From assembly GCA_016200135.1 (NCBI GenBank), contig JACQFI010000055.1, forward strand, positions 16,372 to 80,371: a stretch of DNA of 64,000 bases, in the 5' to 3' direction. Positions 16,410 to 26,013 of the stretch are shown here, piece by piece. The notes under the pieces were generated by a model that was given only the letters and a program-made list of their open reading frames with translations, made no database searches and had not been told where the DNA came from. Each line of letters starts with the position of its first letter. Within the stretch, counting starts at the first letter, position 1. This stretch comes from Planctomycetota bacterium. Lineage in GTDB: Bacteria; Planctomycetota; SZUA-567; H5-PLA8. The position numbers were made by a program, and so were the translations under genes.

Positions 16410-17897
16410 ATGCCTGAACGACCCATGCAAGCGACCGGAGTCTGGTTGGGGAACTCAGCTTGGCCGAGCGGTTCGTCGCCGGGGGCTTTCGCCCGCGATG
16501 TTTTCCGCCTTGAACGCTGCGAGACCGACCGCGACCGCGCGCTGGTCTTCAACAAGTGGCTGCTCCGCTGCATGAATCGCGGCCCGAACATGCGGCTTCC
16601 GGGGCTCGGCGGCTACATCCATTCGGCCGACCCGCACCTCCTCTTCACGTCCTGGGGCCACAACGAATGCACCGGCTGGGGCTGGGTCGCCACGGAGGCG
16701 CTGCAAGCCGCAGGCATGAAGGCGCGCCGCGCAGTGACCAATGACAGCGGGCACACCTTCTACGAAGTCTGGTACAAGGGCCTCGACGGCAAGGAAGGCT
16801 GGCACGCCTTCGATCCCTTCATCGGCTGGTACTTTCTCAATGAGGCCGGCGAAGTCGCCTCCTGTGAGGAACTCGCCGCGAACCCGGACCTCGTCACGCA
16901 CCCGCGCCCCGGCGGGCGCGAACGGCTGGGCCACCATCCGGAGCGCTCCGGCGTGCTGCATCGCTACAAGGTCGGCGACAACCTCGATGTAGTCCAGCCG
17001 GTCAAAAACTACGAGCTGCGTTACGAGATGCGGCCCGGCATGAGCTTCTCCAATTTATGGAAGCCACAGATTCCCGAGTTGGCGCTGCGTTACAAAGAGG
17101 GTGAGGAGGGCGCGCACTGCGACATCGCGTTCTACGACGAGGACGGCAAGCCGCGCTACCCTGAGCACCATCCGTACTGGAAACATTACGTCTGGCCCAC
17201 CGGAAGGAGTTCGGGGATAAGCGGCGGTGAGGCCGTGCGCTGGCACGGCTCCGGAACGCTGCGCTGGGAACCGTTGCTCTACGGCCAGGCCATGACGCAC
17301 AGTTCGGCCAACGCGGTCTTCGAGAACGGCACGCTGCGGCCCACGGGCGCGAAGAAGCACTGCGAAGTCTGGTGGCACATCAAGCTGCCGTATCTCGCCA
17401 GCTACCTGCGCTTGAACGTGGCCGCGGATTGCGGCGGCGGCGACCTGATCGGCTTCGCGGTCTCCCCCGACGCCGGGCGCTCGCTGCACACGCTGTACTG
17501 GGAACGCTCCGCGCCGCCGAAGCTGCTCTCGTTCGGCCCCGATTCCGTTCCGGGGATCAAGGGCATGCAGGAGTTCTGGCTGCGCTGCGACATCTCCACG
17601 CAGTCGGCGACATCGCCGTTGCGCATCCGCGGCCTGGGGATTCACGTTGGCTACCAGGTGAACATGCATATCCTGCCGCGGCTGGTGCCGGGCGCGAACG
17701 AACTCTACTTGCAGGCGGAGAAACTCGAGGGCGTGAAGCTGACCGCCGATTGGGCCTACACGCATCCCGATGGCGAGAAGGTCGAGCGCGTCGAACTCGC
17801 CAAGTCCGGCCGCAGTGCCCGCAGTGTGGAACCTGGCATCAAGAAGCCCGACGACCTGATCATGCGCGGCGTAACGGTGAAATGCCTGCCTGCCTGA
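16410..17897 (+). CDS. Transglutaminase-like protein
   Basis: The 495-residue protein has a transglutaminase/protease-type core with the catalytic triad visible: C87 in HNECTGWGWVATEAL, H115 in SGHTFYEVWY and D135 in HAFDPFIGWYF. Such folds act as proteases, peptide amidases or crosslinkers. Downstream are beta-rich segments (about 230-480) that look like carbohydrate- or protein-binding modules. I start at ATG 16410 because AGGAGGA lies 9 bases upstream and the extended -10 promoter is just before it. The frame stays open to 16152 but that part is AT-rich and non-coding in character. No signal peptide is visible from this start. A second transglutaminase-like protein is at 42718-45198. Confidence 0.7.
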   Translation: MPERPMQATGVWLGNSAWPSGSSPGAFARDVFRLERCETDRDRALVFNKWLLRCMNRGPNMRLPGLGGYIHSADPHLLFTSWGHNECTGWGWVATEALQAAGMKARRAVTNDSGHTFYEVWYKGLDGKEGWHAFDPFIGWYFLNEAGEVASCEELAANPDLVTHPRPGGRERLGHHPERSGVLHRYKVGDNLDVVQPVKNYELRYEMRPGMSFSNLWKPQIPELALRYKEGEEGAHCDIAFYDEDGKPRYPEHHPYWKHYVWPTGRSSGISGGEAVRWHGSGTLRWEPLLYGQAMTHSSANAVFENGTLRPTGAKKHCEVWWHIKLPYLASYLRLNVAADCGGGDLIGFAVSPDAGRSLHTLYWERSAPPKLLSFGPDSVPGIKGMQEFWLRCDISTQSATSPLRIRGLGIHVGYQVNMHILPRLVPGANELYLQAEKLEGVKLTADWAYTHPDGEKVERVELAKSGRSARSVEPGIKKPDDLIMRGVTVKCLPA

Positions 17898-18139
17898 ACA
17901 AGAAATGGTCTGGCCGCCACAACGCCTTAGTCGCCGAGAAAAGCGTGGCGCGCTGGCGTCTTTATTTTGTTCGGCTGAGATACTCTATTCAATAGAGGGC
18001 GGCAAAGCAATACCGAGTAACTTGAACGCACATGTGTGGTTCGGGTCTCCGCCACTTAACTTGAATGCAGGACAATGTCCCGTGGCAATGCGGGGAGATG
18101 GGATATAAGAAGTAGGAGATAAGGACGCGCTCCGATTGC
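17898..18139. other. Intergenic gap with hairpin and 13-bp direct repeat
   Basis: A small hairpin CTCTAT (17983-17988) / ATAGAG (17992-17997) may end the upstream transcript, though no T-tract follows. The 13-mer TAACTTGAAYGCA occurs twice, at 18018-18030 and 18057-18069. The gap ends in purine-rich word repeats before the SGNH gene. No gene is visible. Confidence 0.4.
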
Positions 18140-18976
18140 ATGGAAAATAGCATGTCCAGTCCAGCGGCCGCGCGGCCACGGATGCTGCGCAACCTCCTTA
18201 TTATTCTGGTCGTTCTATGCCTCGTTCTCGCCGGCATGCTTTACCGTCAGCGCCGGTTGATCGCGGCGTATCTGGGCTATTACGCCGTGCCTCCGCCGCC
18301 ACAAATGAACGGGCATCCCTCCGAACGCGGCACGCTTTTCATAGGTAACAGTCTGACCTTCTTCAACGACCTGCCGGCCACGATTCAATACCTGGCCGAG
18401 CAGGTCCATGAACCGCAGGCTTTTGAATACGGTCAGGAGACGAGCGGCGGCGCCTCGCTTGCGTCGCATTGGTATGGAGGAGGCGCGCTCAAACGGATTA
18501 AAGCCGGAAAGTGGGCGCACGTGGTTCTTCAAGACTACAGCACCATGCCCATTGACGATCCCGAAACCATGGCGAATTTCACCCGAGAATTCGACCGCGA
18601 GATTAAGGCGCAGGGCGCGGACACGGTGCTCTTCATGACTTGGGCGTGGAAGGATGTCCCTGGAGCGCAAGATAAGGTATCGAAAGCCTACGACCAAATT
18701 GGCAAAGACTTGGGCATCCCGGTGGTGCCGGTCGGGCGTGCTTGGGCGTTAGCTCAAAAAGAGAAGCCAACCCTGAACTTGTACTGCGACGAGCGCCACC
18801 CCAATCCCGCCGGGACGTACCTGGCGGCATGCGTCTTCTACGGTTTCCTGTATCATACGAAACCTACTGGACTAACAACAAAAGTGCCCTGGCTGGAGAT
18901 CCCTGAAGAAGACGCTGTATTTCTGCAACAGATGGCCGCCAAAGCGCTCTTGGATGCAGGTCAATTAAAGGAATAG
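18140..18976 (+). CDS. Membrane-anchored SGNH/GDSL-family hydrolase
   Basis: This 278-residue esterase-like protein has one N-terminal hydrophobic anchor (about 14-34, LLIILVVLCLVLAGML) and an extracytoplasmic SGNH domain. Block I is FIGNSLTFFNDLP with nucleophile S71. Block V is DERHPNPAGTYL with D217 and H220. Members hydrolyse acyl esters on glycans, lipids or small molecules, and the substrate cannot be read here. The Met at 18152 is an alternative start. Its neighbours are also envelope or glycan genes. Confidence 0.8.
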   Translation: MENSMSSPAAARPRMLRNLLIILVVLCLVLAGMLYRQRRLIAAYLGYYAVPPPPQMNGHPSERGTLFIGNSLTFFNDLPATIQYLAEQVHEPQAFEYGQETSGGASLASHWYGGGALKRIKAGKWAHVVLQDYSTMPIDDPETMANFTREFDREIKAQGADTVLFMTWAWKDVPGAQDKVSKAYDQIGKDLGIPVVPVGRAWALAQKEKPTLNLYCDERHPNPAGTYLAACVFYGFLYHTKPTGLTTKVPWLEIPEEDAVFLQQMAAKALLDAGQLKE

Positions 18977-19166
18977 AAGCGACTGCCCTTTTTTGCTCAG
19001 ATGTTCAATAAGAGTGTACAATATAAATGCCGTAAACCTGATTGCTTAGCCGTTAACTTTTCATTAAACGGCGGGCGAATTGGGGTGTAGTCTATACAAG
19101 AAATGAAGCTAGCTAACCCCATGTGGTTAAATCGAGTTGAGCGAATTCGAAATCGGGGCGGGCCAC
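18977..19166. other. AT-rich gap with inverted repeat
   Basis: The region is AT-rich relative to the genes around it. It contains an inverted repeat GCCGTT (19049-19054) / AACGGC (19067-19072) with an AT-rich centre. This may be an operator or weak terminator. Promoter boxes were not clear. Confidence 0.35.
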
Positions 19167-19943
19167 ATGACACGCGAGCGCTTGGCACATTCACTTTGCG
19201 TCCTGATCGCATGCGTCTGCTGTACTCCAACTCTTTGGGCCGATGAGCCCGGAGCGGGGGCGAATGGCCTCTGTATAACGCGCTGGATTCGCGCAGACAT
19301 CAACCCGCGAAAACCGCTCACCCCGCCGCCTCCTCAGGAAGAGAAACCGAAGCCGCCCACGCCTCCTGCTCCGCAGAAGACGCCTGCGGAAGACGCCGTT
19401 CCTTCCGGCACGAATGGCACGCCGTCGGGCAGTGCGGCGGATGCGGGCGAAGAGCAGAGCGCCGCGGGTGCCGCGAGCCGCAATGAGAACGCGGAGGACT
19501 CGGGCGGTTCGCATCTCGCCGGATTCTACAGCCTCGTGCGCAGCCCCGACCCCTGGCCCTTGTCCTTCCTCGTTTTGCTGGTGGTCCTCAACGTGGGCGC
19601 CTTTGCCGCCGCGGGTTCACTGATCAAGCGCGAGCCCGAATCTTTCGACGCCGCGCCTGCCGCCGTGCACCGGCTCGAAGGCTCGGCGGCCCTGGCGCGC
19701 CTGCCTCGAGCTCCCGCGCCGCGCACCAAAGCCGCGCCGGTACTCAACCGCAATGTCCATCACAAGAGTGCGCCGCCTGCCGTATCGCCCAAGCCTGCGC
19801 CGCCGCCGGTTCGCGCCCCGGCGCCCACGGTCGCGGCCCGGCCGGCTCCCGTGCGCGTTCAGCCCAGCGCATCCGCGGCTCCGCGCATCGCGCGGCCCCA
19901 CGCCGCGGCCGCCATGCTGGTGCGTAAGAAGAAACTCTCATGA
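19167..19943 (+). CDS. Secreted Pro/Ala-rich single-pass membrane protein, unknown
   Basis: I do not recognise this 258-residue protein. From ATG 19167 a signal peptide (LAHSLCVLIACVCCTPTLWA, cut before DEP) is followed by a Pro-rich segment (PLTPPPPQEEKPKPPTPPAPQ), an acidic linker, one transmembrane helix (about 130-153, WPLSFLVLLVVLNVGAFAAAG) and a basic Pro/Ala-rich tail ending KKKLS. The layout suggests a surface spacer or stalk with a cytoplasmic tail. Its stop overlaps the start of the acyltransferase gene (ATGA), so the two are translationally coupled. An in-frame TTG at 19137 is less likely as the start. Confidence 0.6.
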   Translation: MTRERLAHSLCVLIACVCCTPTLWADEPGAGANGLCITRWIRADINPRKPLTPPPPQEEKPKPPTPPAPQKTPAEDAVPSGTNGTPSGSAADAGEEQSAAGAASRNENAEDSGGSHLAGFYSLVRSPDPWPLSFLVLLVVLNVGAFAAAGSLIKREPESFDAAPAAVHRLEGSAALARLPRAPAPRTKAAPVLNRNVHHKSAPPAVSPKPAPPPVRAPAPTVAARPAPVRVQPSASAAPRIARPHAAAAMLVRKKKLS

Positions 19944-21097
19944 TCGAAGCCACCGTGACCAAGCCACCGCTGAAGTCCAAGGCCATGCCTGCGACGCTCG
20001 AGCCGGCCGAAGAGGCCGTTGCGTCGGCGGCCCCAGTTGCGCTCGCCGAAAAGGCCTCTCCGGTCCACTGGTCCTACGGCGATCCGATCCGCGTGCTCGG
20101 AACCATTGCGGTGGTGATCGGGCATGTCTGCGACATGGCGGTCTTCAACAAAGAGACGGCAGGTGGCGACTGGTGGGTGTGCAACTACGTGGACGCGGCC
20201 ACGCGCTGGGCGGTGCCCGTGTACATCATGCTCAGCGGCGCGCTCCTGCTTGCACCCGAGCGCAACGAGCCGCCCCTGGTATTCTACCGCAAGCGGCTGG
20301 CGCGCCTGGGCATCGCGATCGCGTTCTGGTCGGCCTTCTTCATCTGGTTCGCGACCTCCTGGACGGGTTGGAGCACGCCCGAGCAGGCCGTGCGCGATCT
20401 GCTGCTGGGCAAGCCCTACGCGCACCTGCACTTCATCTTTCGCATCATGGGCCTGTACCTCTTCACGCAGATGTTCCGCGTCTTCCTGAAGAACGCCGAC
20501 CGGCGGCTCGTGGTCCTGACCGTGCTCGTGACGCTGGGACTGGGTTCGCTGAACTCGCTGATGGACGGCCTGACCGGCACCGAACTGAGCGCCTTCTTGC
20601 GCTTTGCGCCGTTCGTGGGCTACTACTTCACGGGCTACCTGCTGCGGGACCGCAAGCTCAGCAAGCGGGAAGTGACCGGCTGCTGGATGCTGGCGCTGGC
20701 GTGCGTGGCGATTCTGGCCGGCGGCACGGGCCTGCTGGTGCAGTACTTCGGCCTGAAGGGCTATCCGTCGCCGGGCATGCTGCTGTACGATTTCCTGAGC
20801 CCCGTGCGCGTGGCGTTTGGCGTGGCGTCCTGGCTGCTGCTGACGCATTACTTCGACGAAGGCTGGCAGGCGACCATGCTGGGCCGGTTCGTCTCGCAAT
20901 GGCTTGCGCCGGCGACGATGGGCATCTACCTGGTCCACCCGTTCTTCCGCGACGTGCTCCACATGAAGGGCTACGAGGCAACGCATCCGAACGTCTGGCT
21001 GGGCATCCCGATGATCAGTTTGATGGTGTACGTCCCGAGCGCGATCTTTGCCATCGTGGTGATGCGCATACCCGTCGTGAAGAAGATTGTGGTTTGA
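19940..21097 (+). CDS. Acyltransferase-3 family membrane protein
   Basis: This 385-residue integral membrane protein has about ten hydrophobic helices. It shows the family start IRVLGTIAVVIGHVCD, with the conserved His at the end of the first helix, and a PVYIMLSGALLL second block. Acyl_transf_3 proteins (OafA, WecH and similar) move acetyl or succinyl groups onto surface sugars. The start overlaps the previous stop by 4 bases. Together with the nearby esterases (SGNH, sialate O-acetylesterase), it suggests that O-acylation of surface or substrate glycans is handled here. The exact acceptor is unknown. Confidence 0.85.
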   Translation: MIEATVTKPPLKSKAMPATLEPAEEAVASAAPVALAEKASPVHWSYGDPIRVLGTIAVVIGHVCDMAVFNKETAGGDWWVCNYVDAATRWAVPVYIMLSGALLLAPERNEPPLVFYRKRLARLGIAIAFWSAFFIWFATSWTGWSTPEQAVRDLLLGKPYAHLHFIFRIMGLYLFTQMFRVFLKNADRRLVVLTVLVTLGLGSLNSLMDGLTGTELSAFLRFAPFVGYYFTGYLLRDRKLSKREVTGCWMLALACVAILAGGTGLLVQYFGLKGYPSPGMLLYDFLSPVRVAFGVASWLLLTHYFDEGWQATMLGRFVSQWLAPATMGIYLVHPFFRDVLHMKGYEATHPNVWLGIPMISLMVYVPSAIFAIVVMRIPVVKKIVV

Positions 21098-21131
21098 CGA
21101 TTAATCTCTGGCCTCGCAATGGGAGCTGCAC

Positions 21132-22985
21132 TTGAACCGGCAAATCTCGAGTCTGAGAACCCTCGGCCTGCTGCTCGCGCTTGTGGGCGCGGCGCGCCTG
21201 GCCGCGGCGGCGGAACCGGCGAACGACGCGCCGCCCAAGGTGCCGGGCCACCACCGCCTGAAGTTCCAGGCCAAGGTGGGCGATGAGAGCTTCGACCTCC
21301 CGTACCTGCTGTACCTCCCGGCCGATTACGATAAGAATCCCGCCCCGCACCCGGTGCTGATCTTCCTGCACGGCGCGGGCGAATGCGGTACTGACCTCAA
21401 CGCCATCTTCATTCACGGCCCAGCCCCGGCGATTGAAGGCAATCCCAAAATGAAGGAGACGTTCCCCTTTATTGGCGTGTATCCGCAGTGCATTCCCGGG
21501 CGGCGCTGGGATACGCCGAATCAGGTCGCCGGCGTCGTGCAGCTTCTGGATTACGTCCTGAAGACGTTCCGCGCCGATCCGAACCGGATCTACGCCACCG
21601 GGCTGAGCATGGGCGGGAAGGGCACCTGGCTGCTCGCGCACCAGATCCCGGAGCGCCTGGCGGCCATCGCGCCGATCTCCGCGATTGAGGTCGAGGTCGA
21701 CAAGGCGGTGGAACGCTTCAAGCGCCTGCCCATGTGGATCATCTGCGGCGGGGCCGACGGCGGCTTTACGGAAGGCTCGAAGAAGATGGCCGAGGTGCTG
21801 AAGAACTCGGTCCCCGAACCGAAGCTGACCGTCCACGATGGCGAAGGCCACGGGGTCTGGACGCACTACTACCCCGACCAGAAGTTCTACGACTGGTTCC
21901 TGACGCATCAGAAGGAAGCGCCCAAGCCGCCGCCGGAAGTGAAGGCGGTCGTCAAAGCGCCGCCGCCCGTGGTGGAAGACGTGCGTCCCGCGCATCGCGC
22001 GGCGCTGGCCAAGTTCCTCACCGATACGGCGGGCAAGCGCAAAGAGAAACTCGCGCTCAATATCTTCGGCTCGGCCAAGAACGTCGCCGTCGTGGGCGCC
22101 GATGCCACGGCCCTGAAGGTCGAATGGTCGGGCAATTCGCTGCCGCTGCGATGGAAAGACGTGGAGGACCCGGACCTGGCCCGCGTGGGTCTCGCCTACG
22201 CGGCCAACGACGCGGACGCGCTCTTTCACGTGGCCGCGCTGGCGAAGGCCGCCCACGCCGATCAGGCTTACGAAGACGCCGTGATGCGCCTGAAGCAGGC
22301 AAACACGGACCAGGCCAAAGGAAAGCTGGCGATCCTGGACGGCAAGGCCCCGCCGCCCGAACAGCCCGCCCAGGCGCCCGCGAAGACCGCCGATGCGCCC
22401 GCGCCTGAAACGAAGGGCTCGCAGGCCAAGCCGCCTGTACAGGGCGAGCCGGCTCAGGTTGCGGAGAAGAAGGAACCCGCGAAGCCGGAAACCAAACCGG
22501 AGCCGAAGCCCGAACCGCTGCAGCCCGCGCCGGCTCCGCAGCCGGTCGTCCAGAGCCCGCCGCCTCCGCAACCCGTCGCGGAGAAGCCTGCGCCGCAGCC
22601 CAAGTATGTGAATAAGACGGAGCAGGCTGCGCCGGAGGTCGTCTCGGTCTTGTACAAAGCGCCACAGGAAAAGAAGGCGCAACCCGCGAAGCCCGCGCAA
22701 AAGAACGCGGTGGCTGTCAAGAACGCGCAGCCCAGCGAGCCTTCCAACAATCTGGTGGCCCCGCTGGCCGTCAAGGATTCGGCCGCCGCGACATCCGCAG
22801 TTCCTGCCACGGAAAAAGCGCGCGCGCCTGCGGCGCAAGACCAGGCCGCGAGCGCCTTCTCGGGGAGCAACCGCTATCCTGCGGTCTCGCTGCTTGCTGC
22901 CGCCGTGCTCCTGGCGCTCGCACTGGCGAGTCTTTGGGCCGGCGCGTCCGCTCGCCATGCCCACTCGAAACGCTCGGCGTCATAA
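21132..22985 (+). CDS. Secreted alpha/beta-hydrolase with shared SGN-LPxRWKDV domain and anchored tail
   Basis: From a TTG start (GGGAG 7 bases upstream) a signal peptide ends near RLAAAA. An alpha/beta-hydrolase of the PHB-depolymerase/feruloyl-esterase type follows (about 40-260). Its triad is S159 (TGLSMGGKG), D209 (CGGADGGF) and H240 (EGHGVW). Residues about 283-377 form a separate module containing WSGNSLPLRWKDVEDPDLA, which also ends the beta-helix protein at 28998-31301. A long Pro/Lys/Glu-rich stretch and a final hydrophobic helix with an RHAHSKRS tail suggest wall-spanning and membrane anchoring. Total length is 617 residues. The substrate is probably an ester-linked decoration on a polymer, which is inference. 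Confidence 0.8.
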   Translation: MNRQISSLRTLGLLLALVGAARLAAAAEPANDAPPKVPGHHRLKFQAKVGDESFDLPYLLYLPADYDKNPAPHPVLIFLHGAGECGTDLNAIFIHGPAPAIEGNPKMKETFPFIGVYPQCIPGRRWDTPNQVAGVVQLLDYVLKTFRADPNRIYATGLSMGGKGTWLLAHQIPERLAAIAPISAIEVEVDKAVERFKRLPMWIICGGADGGFTEGSKKMAEVLKNSVPEPKLTVHDGEGHGVWTHYYPDQKFYDWFLTHQKEAPKPPPEVKAVVKAPPPVVEDVRPAHRAALAKFLTDTAGKRKEKLALNIFGSAKNVAVVGADATALKVEWSGNSLPLRWKDVEDPDLARVGLAYAANDADALFHVAALAKAAHADQAYEDAVMRLKQANTDQAKGKLAILDGKAPPPEQPAQAPAKTADAPAPETKGSQAKPPVQGEPAQVAEKKEPAKPETKPEPKPEPLQPAPAPQPVVQSPPPPQPVAEKPAPQPKYVNKTEQAAPEVVSVLYKAPQEKKAQPAKPAQKNAVAVKNAQPSEPSNNLVAPLAVKDSAAATSAVPATEKARAPAAQDQAASAFSGSNRYPAVSLLAAAVLLALALASLWAGASARHAHSKRSAS

Positions 22986-23167
22986 GTTCCCGCAAACGAT
23001 ACCCGCTCAAGTCGAAACGCTCCCCGCTATACGCCGCATAGACGGCTAGATAGCGCTAACCTTGCTTATGTTTCATGCAGGAACGTTGCGCTTCCGGAGA
23101 ATTGCGTGCTCGCGCGGGAAAAGACGGGGTAATCTTCTGGACCCGATCTTTAACCCCGGAGCGGCTC

Positions 23168-24532
23168 ATGCGAATAATTCCGCTGGCGCTGGTCATGCTG
23201 GTAAATGCTGCGGTCCTGCGCGCGGAAGTCGCACTGCCGCCGGTCTTCTCCGACCATATGGTCCTGCAGGCCGACCAGGCCGTGCCCGTCTTCGGCACGG
23301 CCGGCGCGGGCGAGAGCGTCACGGTCGCGATCAACGGTCAGAAGAAGACTGCCACCGCCGGCACGGACGGCAAATGGTCCGTGAAACTCGATCCGCAGAA
23401 ACCCGGCGGGCCGTTCGATCTGACGGTGGGCGCGAAGACCATCAAGGACGTCCTCGTCGGGGAAGTCTGGGTCGCCGGCGGTCAGTCGAACATGCGGTTC
23501 CCGCTCAGCCGCGCCAGCACCGGCGCCACGGACGCGGCGAAGGCCACGTATCCGAACTTCCGGTACTTTTCGGTGGGCGGTGGGCGCTGGGTGGCTTGCA
23601 CGCCGCAGACCTGTGGGAACTTCTCCGCCGTTGCGTTCTACTTCGCCTTGCATCTTCAGGACAACTTGAAGCATCCCATCGGCATTCTCGAGAACTCGGT
23701 GAGCGGCGCCGTCGCGCAGACCTTCGCCAACCCGAAACTCTTTGAAGAGAACGCCGAACTGGCGGAAGCGATCAAGCAGCACAAGATCGAGGACCAGACG
23801 CCCAGCATGCATTATAAGACGCTCGTCGAACCCGTGATCGGCTACGGCATCAAGGGCATGCTCTGGTACCAGGGCGAAGGCAACCGCGACTTCCCGGTCA
23901 CGTATCGAAAACTATTGCCCGCCATCGTTGCGGATTGGCGCAAGAGCTGGGGCCAGGGCGATTTCCCGTTCCTGCTCGTCCAACTGGCAAACTTCGGCCA
24001 GCGCAAGCCCGAACCGTGGGAAGGCAAGGACTGCGCTCTGCGCGAGTCGCAGCTCAAGATCGCGCAGACCCTGCCGAACGCGGGCCTCGCGGTCACTATC
24101 GACCTTGGCATTCCCAACGACGTCCACTTTCCGAACAAGAAGCCGGCCGGCGACCGGCTGGGCATCGCCGCGCGGGGGCTAGCCTACGGAGAGAAGATCG
24201 AGATCTCCGGGCCGATCTTCGCCTCCGCCGCCTTTGACGGCGGGAAGGCGACCGTCTCCTTCACGCACGTCGGCGCGGGGCTGAACGCGGAAGGCGGAAC
24301 CCTGAAAGGCTTCCTGCTCTGCGGCGCCGATAAGAAATGGGTGCGCGCCGAGGCTGCCATTGAAGGCGACAAGGTGGTCGTGAAGAGCGATAAAGTCGCC
24401 GCGCCGGTCGCGGTGCGTTACGGCTGGGAGCGCAATCCCGAGTGCACGCTGACGAACAAGGACGGCTTGCCGGCCTCGCCCTTCCGCAGCGACGAGTACC
24501 AGAACTATTTCACGAAGGACGGAGCCGATTAA
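23168..24532 (+). CDS. Sialate O-acetylesterase-like (SASA) secreted esterase
   Basis: The 454-residue protein has a signal peptide (MRIIPLALVMLVNAAVLRA) followed by LPPVFSDHMVLQADQAVPVFGTA, the typical family opening. The SGNH-type catalytic parts are S107 in AGGQSNMRFPL, GMLWYQGEGN, and D318/H320 in NDVHFPNK. Such enzymes remove acetyl groups from sialic acids or, in environmental bacteria, from xylan and other glycans. I start at ATG 23168 because GGAG and a proper signal peptide fit. The in-frame extension to 23075 lacks both. Confidence 0.88.
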   Translation: MRIIPLALVMLVNAAVLRAEVALPPVFSDHMVLQADQAVPVFGTAGAGESVTVAINGQKKTATAGTDGKWSVKLDPQKPGGPFDLTVGAKTIKDVLVGEVWVAGGQSNMRFPLSRASTGATDAAKATYPNFRYFSVGGGRWVACTPQTCGNFSAVAFYFALHLQDNLKHPIGILENSVSGAVAQTFANPKLFEENAELAEAIKQHKIEDQTPSMHYKTLVEPVIGYGIKGMLWYQGEGNRDFPVTYRKLLPAIVADWRKSWGQGDFPFLLVQLANFGQRKPEPWEGKDCALRESQLKIAQTLPNAGLAVTIDLGIPNDVHFPNKKPAGDRLGIAARGLAYGEKIEISGPIFASAAFDGGKATVSFTHVGAGLNAEGGTLKGFLLCGADKKWVRAEAAIEGDKVVVKSDKVAAPVAVRYGWERNPECTLTNKDGLPASPFRSDEYQNYFTKDGAD

Positions 24533-24824
24533 ACGCTCGGGTTGGCGTTCGATCTTTTTCCCTTTCATAGATAAGAAAGCGCGACTTCAGCCCTCCGAAG
24601 CCCTGCGCTTCCTCCCAACGGTCCCGCGAAGAAATGGGACGGCGTCGTGCACTGCCCCCCACGAGTCCGGCTTGGCGGCTTGAAATGCGTTCGGCCTTTA
24701 CCTTCACGGAGTATGAGGGTAAGACGGCCTTGACGATCCGATACCGGCCACAGAAAAATCAGGCCCTGAAGAGGACCTTCCGTTCTCCGCGGTTCTCTGC
24801 GGCGAAAACCAGATTGGGGAGCGT
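24533..24824. other. Intergenic gap with degenerate repeat copy
   Basis: This is 292 bp without a visible gene. At 24783-24806 there is a degenerate half copy of the 'ttctccgcg..tctctgcgg' word family found as an inverted repeat at 1052-1140. No clear promoter or terminator was found. Confidence 0.4.
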
Positions 24825-25376
24825 ATGAAGAAAGGCATTCTTAAAAAGATTCTCATTGCGCTCGCGGCGGTCGTGGTTGTGTTCCTCATCGTGGTGGCGC
24901 TGCAACCGGCGGCCTTCCGCGTCGTGCGCAGCGCCACGCTGTCCGCGCCGGCCGCGGACGTGTTCGCGCAGGTGAACGATTTTCACAAATGGCAGGCGTG
25001 GTCGCCGTGGGAGAAGCTCGACCCGGAGCTCAAGCGCACCTACGAGGGAGCGCCGGCTGGAACGGGCGCGATGTACGCGTGGGCCGGCAACGACAAGGCG
25101 GGCGAAGGGCGCATGACGTTGACCGAAAGTCAGCCGAACGAACGGATACACATCAACCTGGAATTCATCAAACACTTTCAAGCTGTCAACGAGGTGGAAT
25201 TCACGTTCAAGCCCGAAGGCAACCAAACTACCGTAACTTGGAATATGACCGGGAACAAGAATTTCATATCCAAGGCCATCTGCCTGTTCATGGACATGGA
25301 CAAGATGGTCGGGGGCGATTTCGAGAAGGGACTCTCGCAAATGAAATCGGTCGTCGAGACGGCAAAAAAGGAATAG
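24825..25376 (+). CDS. SRPBCC-family (polyketide cyclase-like) membrane-anchored protein
   Basis: These 183 residues have one N-terminal hydrophobic helix (LKKILIALAAVVVVFLIVVAL) and a helix-grip SRPBCC domain. The domain opens FRVVRSATLSAPAADVFAQVNDFHKWQAWSPWEKLDPELKRTYEGAPAGTGAMYAWAGN and ends with a long helix (FEKGLSQMKSVVETAKKE). This is the START-like ligand-binding fold, and the ligand is unknown. The gene is preceded by GGGGAG and the start is well set. A hairpin at 25450-25471 follows it. Confidence 0.85.
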   Translation: MKKGILKKILIALAAVVVVFLIVVALQPAAFRVVRSATLSAPAADVFAQVNDFHKWQAWSPWEKLDPELKRTYEGAPAGTGAMYAWAGNDKAGEGRMTLTESQPNERIHINLEFIKHFQAVNEVEFTFKPEGNQTTVTWNMTGNKNFISKAICLFMDMDKMVGGDFEKGLSQMKSVVETAKKE

Positions 25377-25449
25377 AACGGACCGGCACTTAACATCTAT
25401 CACGAGCGACAGGCACTTGGTTGAGGAGTAGAGAACGGGGATGGAATCC

Positions 25450-25471
25450 GTGCCGGCAAAGTGGCCGGCAC
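25450..25471. repeat. Hairpin GTGCCGGC/GCCGGCAC between SRPBCC and doxX genes
   Basis: A perfect 8-bp stem (25450-25457 and 25464-25471) surrounds a 6-base loop, and 'aggccttgttt' follows it. It may stop transcription of the upstream gene, although the T run is short. Its wording resembles the 'gtgccggca' hairpins of the dispersed hairpin family in this window. Confidence 0.45.
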
Positions 25472-25548
25472 AGGCCTTGTTTGGCCCATGGAAATTTCTA
25501 CGTAACCGTTGGGGCTGAGATGTATCGGCCGAAGCCTAAGGAGCGCCT

Positions 25549-26004
25549 ATGAACGCCGAAACAACAGGAACACAGGACCGTACCGCCGTCGACTGCTCTC
25601 TTCTGGCCGTGCGGGTGGTGGTCGGCGTTATCTTTGCAATTCATGGCTCTCAGAAGTTGTTTGGCGCCTTCGACGGGCCGGGTCTTGAAAAGATCGTCCA
25701 GATGATGGGCCCGATCGGATACCTCGTCACGATCGGCGAATTCTTCGGCGGCCTGGGGCTGATCGTCGGATTCTTGACCCGTTTCTCGTCGGCCTCCATC
25801 ATCGTCATCATGATCGGCGCCATTGTAAAGGTTCACGGACCGAAAGGATTTTTCTTGAGCGACGGCGGGTTTGAGTACAACCTATCGCTGATCGGGCTGC
25901 TGCTCCCGGTCTTGATCGCCGGTCCCGGAAAGTTCGCGATCGGGCGCCTATTGCCTTTGCCCAAGTCGGCGAAGACCGGGCGGCCGATAATCGTCTTGGA
26001 ATAA
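25549..26004 (+). CDS. DoxX family membrane protein
   Basis: The 151 residues hold four hydrophobic helices with the DoxX opening LLAVRVVVGVIFAIHGSQKLFGAFDGPGLEKIVQMMG and the second block VTIGEFFGGLGLIVGFLTRFSS. DoxX-like proteins are often tied to redox and oxidative-stress functions or quinone chemistry; the precise role is unknown. AGGAG lies 5 bases before the ATG. It converges with the fucosidase gene with only 9 bases between the stops. Confidence 0.88.
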   Translation: MNAETTGTQDRTAVDCSLLAVRVVVGVIFAIHGSQKLFGAFDGPGLEKIVQMMGPIGYLVTIGEFFGGLGLIVGFLTRFSSASIIVIMIGAIVKVHGPKGFFLSDGGFEYNLSLIGLLLPVLIAGPGKFAIGRLLPLPKSAKTGRPIIVLE

Positions 26005-26013
26005 GTTCTCCGC